From Actinomycetes bacterium (GTDB taxonomy: Bacteria > Actinomycetota > Actinomycetes > Actinomycetales > Actinomycetaceae), in assembly GCA_023389315.1 (NCBI GenBank), contig JAEWEQ010000066.1:1-6364 (forward strand): 6,364 nucleotides of DNA, written 5' to 3'. The position numbers were made by a program, and so were the translations under genes. Position 1 is the stretch's first letter. Every line of letters starts with the position of its first letter. The notes beneath the pieces are model-generated. The model saw only the letters and a list, made by a program, of their open reading frames with translations. It was not told where the DNA came from and did no database searches. Below are positions 6,262 to 6,364 of this stretch, one piece after another.

Positions 6262-6267
6262 AGCCTA
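6262..6267 (-). promoter_or_regulatory. Candidate -10 element of a leaderless serS promoter
   Basis: TAGGCT on the - strand (TANNNT pattern) ends six bases before the serS ATG, which would put the transcription start at or next to the initiation codon. No purine-rich Shine-Dalgarno sequence is present at normal spacing (only AAAGGC abutting the ATG). This is the signature of leaderless genes in actinobacteria. No clear -35 is visible. Confidence 0.45.
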
Positions 6268-6273
6268 CCGCGT

Positions 6274-6310
6274 GCGGGCGCGATGCCCTACATCCATCTC
6301 AGGCGCCCGC
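6274..6310. repeat. 8-bp inverted repeat upstream of serS
   Basis: GCGGGCGC (6274-6281) and GCGCCCGC (6303-6310) are perfectly complementary, 21 bases apart, flanking the region just upstream of the serS -10 candidate. It could fold as a weak hairpin at the end of an upstream transcript or be an operator. In such GC-rich sequence chance is also possible. Confidence 0.35.
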
Positions 6311-6364
6311 GGCGTTGGCCCGCGGCCCCCACCGCACAGGCACGTCAACGCCGTGCCCAACCCA
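6299..6364 (-). CDS. Possible C-terminal scrap of a gene upstream of serS (partial)
   Basis: Reading - strand from the window edge, one frame is open for 21 codons and ends in TGA at 6301-6299, giving a peptide that ends VRWGPRANAAGA. GC at third codon positions is high (18 of 21), as expected of real coding sequence here, and the stop would lie 43 bases before serS. It is too short to assign to a family, and a second frame on the same strand is also open, so this is tentative. Confidence 0.3.
   Translation of the reverse strand, partial: WVGHGVDVPVRWGPRANAAGA

Noticed and set aside
6256..6310. T-box or other serine-sensing leader upstream of serS
   Set aside because: The space is too short before the window's likely upstream gene end, no T-box core sequence is visible, and the promoter candidate sits directly at the ATG.
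6254..6364. + strand open frame starting at the serS start codon and running off the window
   Set aside because: It overlaps the serS initiation codon, has no ribosome site and gives a Pro/Arg/His-rich translation; a chance open frame is more likely.

Overview
The window looks like ordinary chromosome from a high-GC Gram-positive bacterium (Actinomycetota). The clues are GC-rich codon use, GTG starts, a sortase-type LPVTG surface-protein tail, a lipoprotein sugar-binding protein followed by two permeases with no linked ATPase gene, and actinobacterial-looking SerRS. An Actinomycetaceae-like host (Actinomyces, Schaalia, Trueperella and relatives) is a reasonable guess, but the sequence alone does not settle genus or species.

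Layout. At the left edge (2-136, + strand) is the C-terminal end of a cell-wall-anchored surface protein: LPVTG, a hydrophobic segment, then a basic tail. It is followed by about 160 bases with short GC-rich tandem repeats and a strong 17-bp hairpin (303-343). The hairpin is flanked by A and T runs and can terminate transcription from both sides. All the remaining genes lie on the - strand. Reading in their direction from the right edge they are: a possible C-terminal scrap of an upstream gene, serS (seryl-tRNA synthetase), a Cof-type HAD phosphatase overlapping serS by ATGA, a 268-base promoter-bearing gap, a lipoprotein solute-binding protein, a MalF/AglF-type permease and a MalG/AglG-type permease ending at the shared terminator.

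How the genes work together. serS and the HAD gene form a translationally coupled housekeeping pair. The three transport genes make an ABC importer for a carbohydrate. The binding protein most resembles the AglE (alpha-glucoside) group, so an alpha-glucoside or related oligosaccharide is the best guess. No ATPase, glycosidase or regulator is encoded here, so a shared MsiK/MalK-type ATPase elsewhere is inferred. A 10-bp hairpin between the binding-protein gene and the first permease is well placed to give more binding protein than permease.

Start sites were re-chosen from ribosome binding sites: the binding protein starts at 3810, the first permease at 2362 and the second most likely at 1383. 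I found no evidence of a novel defence, mobile or biosynthetic system. The most notable points are the otherwise easily missed LPVTG gene end, an imperfect 39-base direct repeat overlapping the HAD stop codon, the inter-cistronic hairpin, and a leaderless-type promoter at serS.
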